Shown one piece after another: positions 1 to 10,900 of a stretch of 64,000 bases of DNA. The stretch's first letter is position 1. The number at the start of each line of letters is the position of its first letter. The position numbers and the translations under genes are program-made. This DNA comes from CAZSDU01 sp964429135 (GTDB taxonomy: Bacteria; Bacteroidota; Bacteroidia; Bacteroidales; FEN-979). The notes under the pieces were generated by a model. That model did not search any database. It saw only the letters and a list, made by a program, of their open reading frames with translations, and was not told where the DNA came from. The stretch lies in assembly GCA_964429135.1 (NCBI GenBank), contig CAYSAU010000001.1, forward strand, positions 236,300 to 300,299, given 5' to 3'.

Positions 1-3000
1 TGAAATAAGGATATTTGAGGCTGACTGTTCAGGCATACCGGTAACTATCACATAGATATTGTTGGAGGTATCTGAGCTGCAACCATTTTTAGTGACAACA
101 TCCCAATACCAGCCTGAATACTGTGCGAGCTGGGTCTGACCTGTGGCTCCGTATATCATGGCGCCATTGTAATACCATTGGTTACCTTCGGCAGTGTTGC
201 TTGACAGCAAGTCTCCGTTGACAGTGATTTCAGGGGCACCTGGTGTGGGGAATACGGTCAGGAGAAGATCCGGGGAAGCAGCTCCATCTCCGCAAAGGTT
301 CCTTCCAAGTACGCTGATGTTGCCTGAGGAGGCGCCCATGGTAAATACAACGGTGATATTCGCGGTATGGGCACCACCAATGATGACGGCACCGGCTGGA
401 AGAGTCCATACATATTCAGTAGCGCCTGCAATGGTTGGGACAGAATATTCAACACCGACAGATTCTTCACATACGGAGGTCGGTCCTGTGATTATACCGG
501 CTGGGCCTGGAATCTGGTTAACCACGATGGGGAAAGAAGGTGAAAGCGAACCGTTTCCGCATAAGCTGTTACCATAAACCGTGATGTTTCCTGAAACAGC
601 AGTGAGGGCAAAGTCAACAGTTATGGTATTGGTCCCTTCACCGGAAACAATACTGGCTCCGGCTGGTAATGACCAAACATAATAAGCGGCGTTGGCAATC
701 GGAGCAACCGAGTATACAGCTCCCGTAGATCCATAACAAACATTGGATGGCCCACTGATGGGTCCTGCAGCACCCGGAATCCCATCAACAGCTACATCAT
801 AAACTGTAGGTTGAGGTGCTGAACAAGTGTTTCCATCGGAATAATTTACAGTGACTGTTTGGGCGCCTGGGGTGTTCCAGGTCACTTCAATCTGTGATGT
901 TCCCTGTCCTCCGGTAATGCTACCGCCTGAAGAAACGGTCCAGACATAATTGGTTTTTCCGGTTTGGGTGCTGTAATTAAAGTAGCCGGAATTTACACAC
1001 ATATTGGTTGGGCCTGTGATGGTCGGTACAGGTGAGGCATTCACCGTTACAGCCTTGGTTCCTGGAGTGGCAGCAGTACATCCGGTAGTGGGGTTGGTGT
1101 AAATGACGTTCACGGTTTTCGGTCCGGCAGCATTCCATACCACGTTGACCACTTCGGGATTTGATGTTGGAGTAATGGTGCCATCGGGAGAAACGCTCCA
1201 GACATAAGTTGAATTCCCGGCTTGGGTGGAATAAGCATTGGAAACATACTGGCAAACCGGAGAATTACCGCTTACGGTTGGAACGGGCAGATTATTGACG
1301 GTCACTGCTTTGGTAGAATAAGCGCTGGGAGCTCCGCAATCGCTGACGGCACGGACAGAAACAGTTCCTGAAACGGCTGTTCCAGAGACACTGACAGTAA
1401 CCTCGTTAGAATTTGGGAAGCTGGTGATGGTAAACCCGGCTGGGAAGATCCATTCATAGATAAAACCATAAGGCACCATGGCTACAGAGTAAACATAGTC
1501 TGTCCCGTTCTTGCAAACGCCTGTTGGTCCGCTGATGGCTCCGGGATTGGGAGGAACAACGCAAGTAGTGTAGAAGGTTTTCTCCAGACCATAAGTGGTA
1601 CCGGCGGCATTTACACCTTTAGCCCTGTAATAATAATTTGTGTTAATGATCAATCCTGTTGCCGTAGCTGAGAAATTGGTGGGCGTATGGCCTGAAAGGG
1701 TACCAGGAGTGGCCGGAGTGGTGCTGGGATAAGGACCACCCATGGTTGTTCCATATTCAAAGGAAACAGTAGTATTTGCATTGAAGGCATTACCGTTTCC
1801 GTTTAAGGTGGCAAATGTTGCCCCGACAATGGTGGCATCATTGGTGGTTATTGCCGGAGGAACCATTGTTGTCGTGAAGGAAAGAATAGTGCCGTTATTC
1901 GATCCTATGGAGTTGGTAGCTAATGCCCTGAAATAATAGGTTGTATTGGGTTGCAGTCCGTTTTCGACCCAGGATACAACAGTGTTTTGATCGGTCACAG
2001 GCATCGGGAAAACAATGGTATGATCGAAGGGTGGAGTGGCCATGGTCCCATATTCGAAGGTAACGGTAGTGGTGGCAAAATTCGCATTAACATTGGCATT
2101 TAGGGTGGCCATGGTAGCACCCACTGAAGTGGCAGGAGTAGTGGTGACATCAGGGGCAGCGGCAATGGCGACTTTATAATCTTCCGTTTCGCCCCATCCA
2201 TAAGTACCGCATGGGAGGATACCACTTGGTGAGGATGTTTCCACATTGACCACACGCATCAGCGTATAACCGGGTGTTGCAGTGAGGGGGACAACAAAAC
2301 TGCCGGTTTCAGTATGAGCGCCTGAAGTTGAGGTCGGACTTACATAAACTTCTTCCCCGGCATCAGTGAGGAGTCCATTCTGGTTATAATCGATGAAAAT
2401 TTTAATGGCATTGCTGTACGTTCCCCCGCAGGTGCCAATCTGAACACTGAAATTCTGGGTTGAACCTTTTCCCATGGAGGCTGGTGTAACAGAATAATAA
2501 TAATTGCTGTACCTCTGATTGATGGAACCAGGTCCGGGAGCAAGGGTGGAACAATCAGAAGTGTTATTGATACCTCCAACTGTCACATTAAAAATTTCTT
2601 CATCACCCGTATAGGTGGCCACAGAAGTGCAATAGGAATTAAACAAATCAGACGTTCCGGTAACAGCTAGGTTCATATTCGCACTGCCTCCGGCATGCGT
2701 TATATTGGCAGTGTAAGTAATATTTGGAGCGGTAGGGGTGAACCTTGCGTAGATGGTCTGCGTAAATGCAGGCGGAGTATAAGTGACATTGACAGTGCTG
2801 GTATAAGGGCCTCCGCTGGTGAGTGATATGCCAAATCCTGCCGGAGCAGTCACGACAATGGGACCTGCAGTCAGGTTGAGCCCAGAAAGCACGTAACTCT
2901 GTTGTGCTGAACTGCTTCCGAAGGGAATATAGCCAAATGCAAGAGCGTTCGGGGTAGCCATCAGGGTTGGATCGGTGGTCAGGATATTGAACTGAATATT

Positions 3001-3543
3001 TGGTCGGTAAGTATTTGTAGTGCCTGTTCCGGTCGGTGCTGAATTATCCTGATACCAGTATTCATGCTGGTTTGTAGAGGTTGTCGTATAACGAAAATAG
3101 GGATAAGAAGATGTGCCTCCTCCTGTATAATTGGTTTCACACAATACCAGGAGATTGTTGCTGTTATAGTTAAAATCAGTCACATCAATGGTCACCCAGC
3201 CAGTGGTTGAAAAATTCCGGGTGGCATCATAAACCAGGGTTGCCCCGGCCGTCATGTTGGCCCAAGTATCAGATGCCAAAGTTGTCGCGGTAGTCGTTTT
3301 CAGGTAAATTTTCGTCGGGCAATTGGTGGTCTGAGATGTTGCGACATACCAACTGATGGTGGAGATAGTACCGAAAGTAGTCATTTCAGCAGCCGTGTAA
3401 ATGGAAGCCGATCTTTCAAATCCCCAGTACATACCAAACGGTTGCCTCTGGGAAGAAGTTCCGGTTCCAATGGTAACGATAACTGCGTAAGAGTTACCAG
3501 CCAGCAGGAGAAGTGCAATTAAGAAAGTAAAGATTTTTTTCAT
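1..3543 (-). CDS. Large secreted GEVED / Fn3-like / PKD-like surface protein, 3' end cut off by the window edge
   Basis: The frame is open from an ATG at 3543 down to base 1 (1181 codons) with no stop, so the C-terminus lies outside the window. It starts with a signal peptide (MKKIFTFLIALLLLAGNSYA). About 180 residues of beta-rich sequence follow, then a GEVED-type domain near residues 315-460 ending in GETEDYKV. Next come two Fn3-like repeats with the TATLN...YGT...NTTYYFRA pattern (about 465-655) and five PKD/Ig-like repeats (about 655-1105). The last visible stretch (GWYWDVVTKNGCSS) matches the region just before the T9SS sorting domain in the 2284-residue protein at 4926-11780. I therefore infer that a type A sorting domain follows beyond base 1. 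The product is probably exported to the cell surface; its ligand is unknown. It is a partial paralogue of the 4926-11780 protein, and hldD lies between the two. Confidence 0.85.
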   Translation of the reverse strand, partial: MKKIFTFLIALLLLAGNSYAVIVTIGTGTSSQRQPFGMYWGFERSASIYTAAEMTTFGTISTISWYVATSQTTNCPTKIYLKTTTATTLASDTWANMTAGATLVYDATRNFSTTGWVTIDVTDFNYNSNNLLVLCETNYTGGGTSSYPYFRYTTTSTNQHEYWYQDNSAPTGTGTTNTYRPNIQFNILTTDPTLMATPNALAFGYIPFGSSSAQQSYVLSGLNLTAGPIVVTAPAGFGISLTSGGPYTSTVNVTYTPPAFTQTIYARFTPTAPNITYTANITHAGGSANMNLAVTGTSDLFNSYCTSVATYTGDEEIFNVTVGGINNTSDCSTLAPGPGSINQRYSNYYYSVTPASMGKGSTQNFSVQIGTCGGTYSNAIKIFIDYNQNGLLTDAGEEVYVSPTSTSGAHTETGSFVVPLTATPGYTLMRVVNVETSSPSGILPCGTYGWGETEDYKVAIAAAPDVTTTPATSVGATMATLNANVNANFATTTVTFEYGTMATPPFDHTIVFPMPVTDQNTVVSWVENGLQPNTTYYFRALATNSIGSNNGTILSFTTTMVPPAITTNDATIVGATFATLNGNGNAFNANTTVSFEYGTTMGGPYPSTTPATPGTLSGHTPTNFSATATGLIINTNYYYRAKGVNAAGTTYGLEKTFYTTCVVPPNPGAISGPTGVCKNGTDYVYSVAMVPYGFIYEWIFPAGFTITSFPNSNEVTVSVSGTAVSGTVSVRAVSDCGAPSAYSTKAVTVNNLPVPTVSGNSPVCQYVSNAYSTQAGNSTYVWSVSPDGTITPTSNPEVVNVVWNAAGPKTVNVIYTNPTTGCTAATPGTKAVTVNASPVPTITGPTNMCVNSGYFNYSTQTGKTNYVWTVSSGGSITGGQGTSQIEVTWNTPGAQTVTVNYSDGNTCSAPQPTVYDVAVDGIPGAAGPISGPSNVCYGSTGAVYSVAPIANAAYYVWSLPAGASIVSGEGTNTITVDFALTAVSGNITVYGNSLCGNGSLSPSFPIVVNQIPGPAGIITGPTSVCEESVGVEYSVPTIAGATEYVWTLPAGAVIIGGAHTANITVVFTMGASSGNISVLGRNLCGDGAASPDLLLTVFPTPGAPEITVNGDLLSSNTAEGNQWYYNGAMIYGATGQTQLAQYSGWYWDVVTKNGCSSDTSNNIYVIVTGMPEQSASNILIS

Positions 3544-3681
3544 AAAATTAAGGTTTAGGTTATTAATCAATATTAATGACAGATATATAGAGGGTTAGAT
3601 CATCATAAACCACAACTAATCCAAACATCTATTTTTTAAAGTAAATAATAGAATGTCAAGTTCTAAATACAATAATGACTT

Positions 3682-3689
3682 CAAATATA
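3682..3689 (-). promoter_or_regulatory. Candidate -7 box (TATATTTG) upstream of the partial surface protein
   Basis: Read on the minus strand the octamer fits the Bacteroidota TAnnTTTG consensus. It lies about 140 bases before the ATG at 3543, so the leader would be long, and there is no matching -33 TTTG. The rest of the 229-base gap 3544-3772 is AT-rich and holds nothing else I can name. Confidence 0.3.
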
Positions 3690-3772
3690 CAAAGAAATTT
3701 ATGACATTAGTATTTTCGAAAGAACTAAATGTATGCATCATTTTTTTTTAGCAAACATGGAATTACAGAAAT

Positions 3773-4741
3773 TTAACAGTATCCTGAATTCACAAGGTAC
3801 CCCTGTACATATTCTTCAATCCCGGCTTCTAAATTAAAAAATGGTTTTGAATATCCAATGGAAAATAATTTATCCATTTTTGCTTCCGTGAAGTACTGGT
3901 ATTTATCCCGGATATCTGCCGGGGTATCGATAAATTCAATTTCCGGGCTAAGGTTAAGGGAAGAAAAAACCGCATTGACAAGGTTGATGAATGTCCTGGC
4001 TTTTCCCGTACCCAGATTGTAAATTCCCGAATCTTTCTGATGATTCATCAGAAACCAGATTACATCGATCACGTCCTTTACATAAATGAAATCTCGGAGT
4101 TGTCCGCCATCTTTGAAATCTGGGTTATGGGAGCGGAACAATCGCACAGATGCAGTGTCCTGAATCTGATTAAATGAATGATACACCACGCTGGCCATTC
4201 TTCCTTTGTGGTATTCATTGGGACCGAATACGTTAAAAAATTTTAATCCATACCAAGCCGGGGGACAATTTTCTTGTTGTACGACCCATTTATCGAATTC
4301 ATTTTTCGAAATGCCATACGGATTCAGGGGATTCAGCTTTAACGAAAGTGCAGGATCCTGATCATCATAGCCCAGGCTTCCATCTCCATAAGTAGCAGCG
4401 CTTGAAGCATAAATCAGAGGAATGTGATTACGGGTGCAGAAATTCCATACCGATTTACTGAAGTTCAGATTCAATTCCTCGAAGATGGTCAGGTTGAATT
4501 CCGTGGTATCGGTACGAGCCCCGATATGAAAGATAAAGTCAATATCATGATTATGTTTCTGGAGCCACTTGAAAAAATCCCTGCGATCCACCAGCTCACG
4601 GTAAACTTTATGGATATAGTTGTTTTTTTTCGAAGCATGGCTGAAATCATCCACCAGGACGATATCCTTTAGTCCTTTGTTATTCAGTTTGCTGACCAGA
4701 CAACTTCCGATGAACCCGGCAGCTCCGGTGACGATGATCAT
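3773..4741 (-). CDS. hldD: ADP-L-glycero-D-manno-heptose 6-epimerase
   Basis: The 322-residue product fits the short-chain dehydrogenase-type epimerase that converts ADP-D-glycero- to ADP-L-glycero-mannoheptose, the precursor of the heptose in the lipopolysaccharide core; it is cytoplasmic. Visible features are the N-terminal NAD-binding TGAAGFIGS, the active-site region SSAATYG, the YGISK Tyr/Lys pair, FFNVFGPNE and the substrate-loop region HKGRMASV. Length and motif order agree with the E. coli enzyme. It sits alone between two giant surface-protein genes on the same strand. A -7 box lies 25-32 bases upstream, so it is probably transcribed from its own promoter. Confidence 0.92.
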   Translation of the reverse strand: MIIVTGAAGFIGSCLVSKLNNKGLKDIVLVDDFSHASKKNNYIHKVYRELVDRRDFFKWLQKHNHDIDFIFHIGARTDTTEFNLTIFEELNLNFSKSVWNFCTRNHIPLIYASSAATYGDGSLGYDDQDPALSLKLNPLNPYGISKNEFDKWVVQQENCPPAWYGLKFFNVFGPNEYHKGRMASVVYHSFNQIQDTASVRLFRSHNPDFKDGGQLRDFIYVKDVIDVIWFLMNHQKDSGIYNLGTGKARTFINLVNAVFSSLNLSPEIEFIDTPADIRDKYQYFTEAKMDKLFSIGYSKPFFNLEAGIEEYVQGYLVNSGYC

Positions 4742-4765
4742 AAGATTGTTTTATTGAGGCAGGAG

Positions 4766-4773
4766 CAAAGATA
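4766..4773 (-). promoter_or_regulatory. Candidate -7 box (TATCTTTG) for hldD
   Basis: A perfect TAnnTTTG match on the minus strand, 25 bases upstream of the hldD ATG, which would give a leader of roughly 18 bases. No convincing -33 TTTG is seen at the usual spacing. Confidence 0.45.
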
Positions 4774-4875
4774 AAGAAAAGCAATAAAATTATCACATAA
4801 CAAAATGATAAAATAACAGGGTAACAATTGACAGGCTGGAATGAAAGGCAGAAAAGAGGGGGGTAACATCACCGG

Positions 4876-4909
4876 CCTTCTCCCCTCTGAAAAGGCAGAG
4901 GGGAGAAGG
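4876..4909. repeat. Perfect 14-bp-stem palindrome between a giant gene and hldD
   Basis: Arms 4876-4889 and 4896-4909 are exact reverse complements around a 6-base loop. They are pyrimidine/purine-biased (CCTTCTCCCCTCTG on the left). The element begins 17 bases past the stop codon of the 2284-residue protein gene. No T-run follows on the minus strand, so it does not look like a standard intrinsic terminator. It resembles REP-like intergenic palindromes and may block 3' exonucleases. Confidence 0.6.
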
Positions 4910-4925
4910 GGTGAAGTTATCATGC

Positions 4926-7900
4926 TTATTTATTAATGAGCACTTTTTTGGTCACCTGATGGTTGTTGCTCTGGAAAACAACGGTGTAGATACCGTTTCC
5001 AGCTTTTCTCAGGTCGATGGTTTGTTGTACATTTCCGTTAACTTCCACATCACGCAACTCGAAGATATTTTGTCCGAGATTGTTATAAATCGTGATGTTG
5101 AATTTTTCAAGGCTTGTAGAGGACATTGAGACGGTGAACCTGCCATCATTAGGTGATGGGAAGATGTTGAAGTTACCGCCCTGCAGTTCCTGTTGTCCAG
5201 TAACCAGGATATATTCACGGTTGGAAGGATTAGAACTACAGCCACCAATCGTAACAACTGTCCAATACCAGCCGGTTTCCGTAGCTATATAAACCTGGCC
5301 TGTGGCTCCTGAAATGGGAGTTCCGGTACCGGTTTCAGTAGGTGAGAAGTACCATTGGTTTCCGGTGGGTGCACTGCTGTTCAGTGTAATGTCCATGGAG
5401 GTGACCAAAGGTGTGGCGGGTTTTGGTGTAACAGTGACAGCAAAGGGAGCTGAAGGAGTACCATTGCCGCAAAGGTTATTTCCCTGGGCAGTAATATTCC
5501 CGGAGGAAGCATTGTCGGCAAAATCAACGGTGATGCTGTTGGTGTTAAAGCCAGTAGCGATGGTAACGCCGGCAGGCAGGTTCCACACATACGATACTGC
5601 ATTGGCAACGGGGGCAATGGAATAAGCAATTCCCAGAGCGCCACCGCAGACTGTAGAGGTACCTGTAATATTTCCTGCAGTGCCTGGTAACGGATCAACG
5701 GTCACAGCAAGTGAGGCCGGTGTGAGGGCGTAGCATCCATTGGCATTGGCATAATTCACGGTGACGGTCTGGGCGCCGGCTGTATTCCAGGTGACCTGGA
5801 TTTGGCTTGTACCCTGTCCGAAGGTGATGGTGCCTCCGGCTGAAACGGTCCATACATAGCCGGTCATTCCACCCTGGGTGTAATAATCGAAATAACCTGA
5901 ATTAACACACATAGTGGTAGGCCCGGTAATGGTCGGAACCGGAGCAGCGTTCACAGTGACTGCATAAGAAGTGGGGGTAGGAGCGGTACAACCGTTACCA
6001 TTGATGTAATTCACGGTGACGGTCTGGGCTCCTGTGCTATTCCACTGTACGGTGATGGCATTGGTGCCTGCACCTGCAGTGATGGCGCCTCCGGCAGAAA
6101 CGGTCCATACATAACCAGTCATTCCTGTTTCAGTGTTATAAACATTGGTATTGGTACCCTGGCAAGCTGAGGCTGGCCCCATGATCGTGGGAACAGGCAG
6201 TGGGTTAACGACGACTGCAAGACTTGATGGGGTTCCGTCTCCGCAAGGACCGGTACCGTAAACTGAAACATTGCCTGAATTAGCACCAAAAGTTACCGTG
6301 ATGCTGTTGGTATTGGCGCCGGCAGTGATGACGGCACCTGTGGGTACTCCCCAAACATAACCGACAGCATTGGTAATCGGAGCAACAGTATAAACAATGC
6401 CGGTACTGTTCGTACAAACGCTGGTAGATCCTGTAATCGGACCAGCAGGTCCTACTGGCGGACAACCGCTCAGGAAGGTCTGGTCAGCGCCATAGGTAGT
6501 TCCACCGGCATTCACTCCAACACAACGGAAGTGATAAGTGGTGTTGGTCAATAATCCTGTCAGGTTGGCAGAAACTGCGGTGGCAACATTACCGGTTACA
6601 GGTGAGGGTACACCGGGAACTGCGGGTAATTCATAAGCCAGGGTCAGACCGTATTGGAAGGTTACTGTGGTAGAAGCATTGAGGGCAGTAACGCTGCCGT
6701 TCAGGGTAGCAGAAGTGGTACCGATGCCGGAAGCCGGGTTGGTGACTACAATCGGAGGTGCTGCTGCCGTGGTAAAGGTCATGTCGTTGCCATTGGATGT
6801 TCCGCCAGAGTTGGTACCGACAATACGGTAATGATAAAGGGTATTGGGTTGCAAGCCGGAGATAGCAGCGCTGCAAGGAGTAACGCTTGTTCCCGTCACA
6901 GTCGGAGGTACACCAGCGGCAAATGAACCATATAAGGTAGTTGGTCCATATTCGAAAGTAACCGCAGTGGAGGCATCATTGGCATTGACGGTTCCGTTGA
7001 GTGTGGCTGCAGTAGTGTTAACTCCTGTTGCTGCCGTGGTAACCACCGTTGGCGGAAGAGCCGGTGTTGTAAAGGTCAGATCCGAACCATAAGCTGTAAT
7101 GGAAGCGTGTACCGCACGTGCCCTGAAGTGATAGGTCGTATTGGGCAACAGACTTGCGATGGCAAGGGAAATAGGTGTGGTGGTGGATCCTGAAACAGTA
7201 GCGGGAACGCCGGCCAGACTGGTTCCATATGCATTGGTTAATCCATAATCAAACCAGGTGTTCATGGTAAGGCCATTTGCCATCACCGTCCCGTTGAGGG
7301 TAGCGGTATTGGCTGTCAGTGCGGAAGCTGCAAGGGTCACTACGACGGGATCGGGAGCATATTCATAGGCGCCCATATCCGGAGGGTTGGAACGGTTGAC
7401 ACCAACGATATCCTGAAGTACCTGCGGCAGGTAAACCCCTGCATTGTTCATCAGGGTAGTGGTTGGCAGCAGATTGGTCGTGGAAGTAAACAATGGATCG
7501 TTGTTCAGGGAGTTGACATCCTGTCCCGTGGCAATTTTCCAGGCAGCCAAAGTAGTGACATCTGCTCCCTGATAACCTAAAACGCCCGGAGTTCCGGAAA
7601 CATAGTAGTCGTTATAGTTAATGGGGACAAAAGCAGTATTGGCTGAGGCATTGTAAATGGCATAGGATTTATCGGTGGTGCTGGCAGTGTTGTCGAAAGT
7701 ATTCATCAGCATATTGTTCCGGACATCGATGTTTGTGGCTGGACTTCCTAGATAGAGCGCGGTGGATATGGTCGCTGCACTATAACCGGCATAAGATCCT
7801 GACAAGTAAACGGAATTGTTGTAGATATTTACATTTCCCGTGGCTCCGTCAGTGCCGATACCGATACCCCAGTATGTCTGGCTTGCATCGCCGGTACATT

Positions 7901-10900
7901 TAACATCATATACGACATTATTTATCAAGCTTACAGCGCTTGAAGCCAATCCGGTAGCAACATAAATCCCTCTGGCACCATATCCTCCTGTATTACTGTT
8001 GAGGATGCTTCCTACTTCATTGTTCTCGACCCTTACACCTGACATGGTTGAAAAGACATATATCCCATAAGGTTGGGTGGAGCCTGAAGTTGAAAGACCG
8101 GTAATTTTGTTATTTAGGATGTTAATATTTGCATTGAGGATGCCTGTTGAGACAACAATGCCTCTGGCAGAATAAGAACTGGTTCCGGTATAGGCTAAGT
8201 TTGAAATAACATTTCCGGAAATAACTCCGTTCTTAGTGTCGGTAGCAAACCAAATACCGGTGGGTAAGAAGGTGTAACTACCCTGAGTAATATTCCCGAT
8301 TATATTATCGCTTACGGTAATACCATCAACTCCCTGAGCATAAACTCCGTTGCCTAAAAGGGCATCAGCGCCAGTGGAATTCATGAGGTTCCCCGTGATC
8401 AGGGTTCCGCTTCCATTACCGGGTGCTGTCGCAGCAACGCAGAAAATGGCATAGTATGCTTTCCGGATGCTGTTATTCTGAATGGTGATGTTGTTGAAAT
8501 AACCCGCTCCGCCTGCAGCATCTCTCACTACCACAGCGGTAGAGGTATTCACGCCATTAACAATAATAGTATTTTTCAGGATGACATCGGTAATTGGGGT
8601 TGTTCCGTTTGATCCGATGAAAACAACCTGGGGGGAAGTGGCAGAAGTATTGGTGATGGTCAAATCCTGTGTTGTCCCGGAAGGAGTGTTAGAACCGTCT
8701 ATTATCGTAAAGCTATTTAAGATAGCAATTACCGGACCGCTTGGTGAATCACCGGAAATGGCCGCAGTGACTCCGGTGTTTGGCTTAATCGTGAGGGTAT
8801 TCACAGCGCTGGAACCGGGGTTGGCATCAACAATGATGGGGAAAGTTTCTCCGGCTGAGCTGTAGGTGGAAAGAATGGTCCATACCACCGGGCAGGTCAT
8901 TTCACTGTTGTTCAGTGCTGTGGCTGCTTCGGTAAGGGTGGCATAATCCCCTCCTGTACCTATGGTTTTGTTCCCGCATATCGTTCCGACAATGGTGTAG
9001 GAATTAGGAGTAGTCGGAGGTGTGCTGCAGGCCGGTGGGTTGGCCGTAAACCCTGCTGCTCCAGCAGCCGGATTGGCGCCGATATTCGGGGGTGCAACAA
9101 CGTCCTGTGCAACGATATAATAGGAGATAACATCATTTAAAGCAGCACCTCCTCCAAAAGTAAAGGTATAAGTGCTTCCGCTTACCCAGCTTGCAGGAAC
9201 GCTGTTCCAGGTACCGGTATTGATCCTCCAGTATAACCTTGGCATGCCCGGCAAGGTGGTTGGAACGCCGGTCTGGTCGGTGATGGTGGTGGTCAATGTC
9301 CTTGCTGACAGCGAAGAAGTATTTAAGAATGGAGTATAACTGATCACCGGTGGTGAAATATCCAGCAACAGTCCGGCAAATTCATCTGCGCCGATATCAG
9401 GGGCAGAAGCGGGCGAAAGGGGATTGTCAGGATAACCTGCGTTGGGATAACGGGCATGGTTGTCATAATCAAAGGTGATGGCCGGTGTGGATACAACAGA
9501 ACCGCCGCTTTCGCACTGAGTCGGAACGGTAGTCTGGAGGTGAAGGTCATAAGGTGTAGTCGCAACATTGACAAAGGGAGGCATTTCTGTTATAGAGGAT
9601 GCATCCCTGGGTGAAACCAAAGTTTTAAAACCAGCCATTGTCGGAATGCTGTTGGTCCCGTCATAGAAGATCAGGTTGTTGGCGCTGGGAGTTCCGGCAT
9701 AGAAATCGTTGTTATTTGATGTTGCCGTGTAGGAAGTAAGGGTGGTAGAACTTCTGCGGTAAGCGGCAGCGATGTAAGTCCCACTTCCCGGAGCCGTGGA
9801 AAGGTTGATCGCGATGTTGTTCCGGAGCTCTGATGCGGTACCCGTAGCGATGTAAATGGCATCAGAATAGAACGTGGTGGTAGAGCTGTTGGTGCAATTC
9901 AGATAGATCGTATTGTAATAAAGGTTTACCGTGGTGCCTGAAGCGACATAGATTCCATGAAGACCGCTGGTGTTGTTGGAAGCAGGTGTCTTCAGATCGC
10001 TGATATAGTTGTTGTGAATATATGCTGTTGTAGGAGAAGTGACGTACATCCCGTAATAATAACCGGATGTTCCGGCCATGGATACGTTATACAACTTATT
10101 TTTATACACATTGAATATGCCGGCGCCTCCGAAATAATACCCGTAACCGTAACCATAACCGGTGGCGCTGCTTACGGTGAGATTGTACAGGTTATTGGAA
10201 TAAATATTTCCCATGTAATAGCCATAGATGCCATAGATATAGCCATATCCTGAAGAGGAGTTGGTGATGGTCAGGTCATGGACATTATTGTTATAAAGGG
10301 CATTGGTATTGACGCCGGTGGAGGCAGGATAGGAATAAATCCCGTACACTGCTGAGGCTGAGGTGTAAGAGGTAGTAACCGACTGATTGAAAATCGTGTT
10401 ATTATAAACCATTTGTGAAGTAGCCGAGTTGGAGCAATAAAGGCTGTAAATGTAAGCAGAGTAACCCGTTATTGCGGTCACGGCATTTCCGCTGATGGTA
10501 TTGTCATGGATGGAAGTATTGCCGCTACCTACCACGTATAATCCGTAGATGTAACAAGTGGCCGCATTGCCTGTCCGCTGGTTGTTTGTGACGGTATTGT
10601 TATAGACATTACAAGTACCTCCGCTAACAGAAGTGGTATAAGCGAGATAAGTATAGCCACTTCCTCCTATTACATTGTTATTCACCGTATTCCCGTAGAA
10701 ATTGATTGTGAACGCGGTGGCTGCATTATAAATTCCGTAAAAATAGGCGGAAGTAGCGGTAGGATAGGTACAGTTCTGCACCGTATTGCTATAAATATTC
10801 AGGGTATTGGTGGTACCGCTTGTCCCTATCCCGGAATTATAAATTCCATAGATGTATCCGGTCGTTCCAGCACTGGTTAGGGTGAGGGTGTTGTTGTAGA

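Noticed and set aside
4738..4923. 61-residue minus-strand ORF across the 4876-4909 palindrome
   Set aside because: It is made mostly of the hairpin sequence, begins in the hairpin region and runs into hldD; it is not a credible gene.
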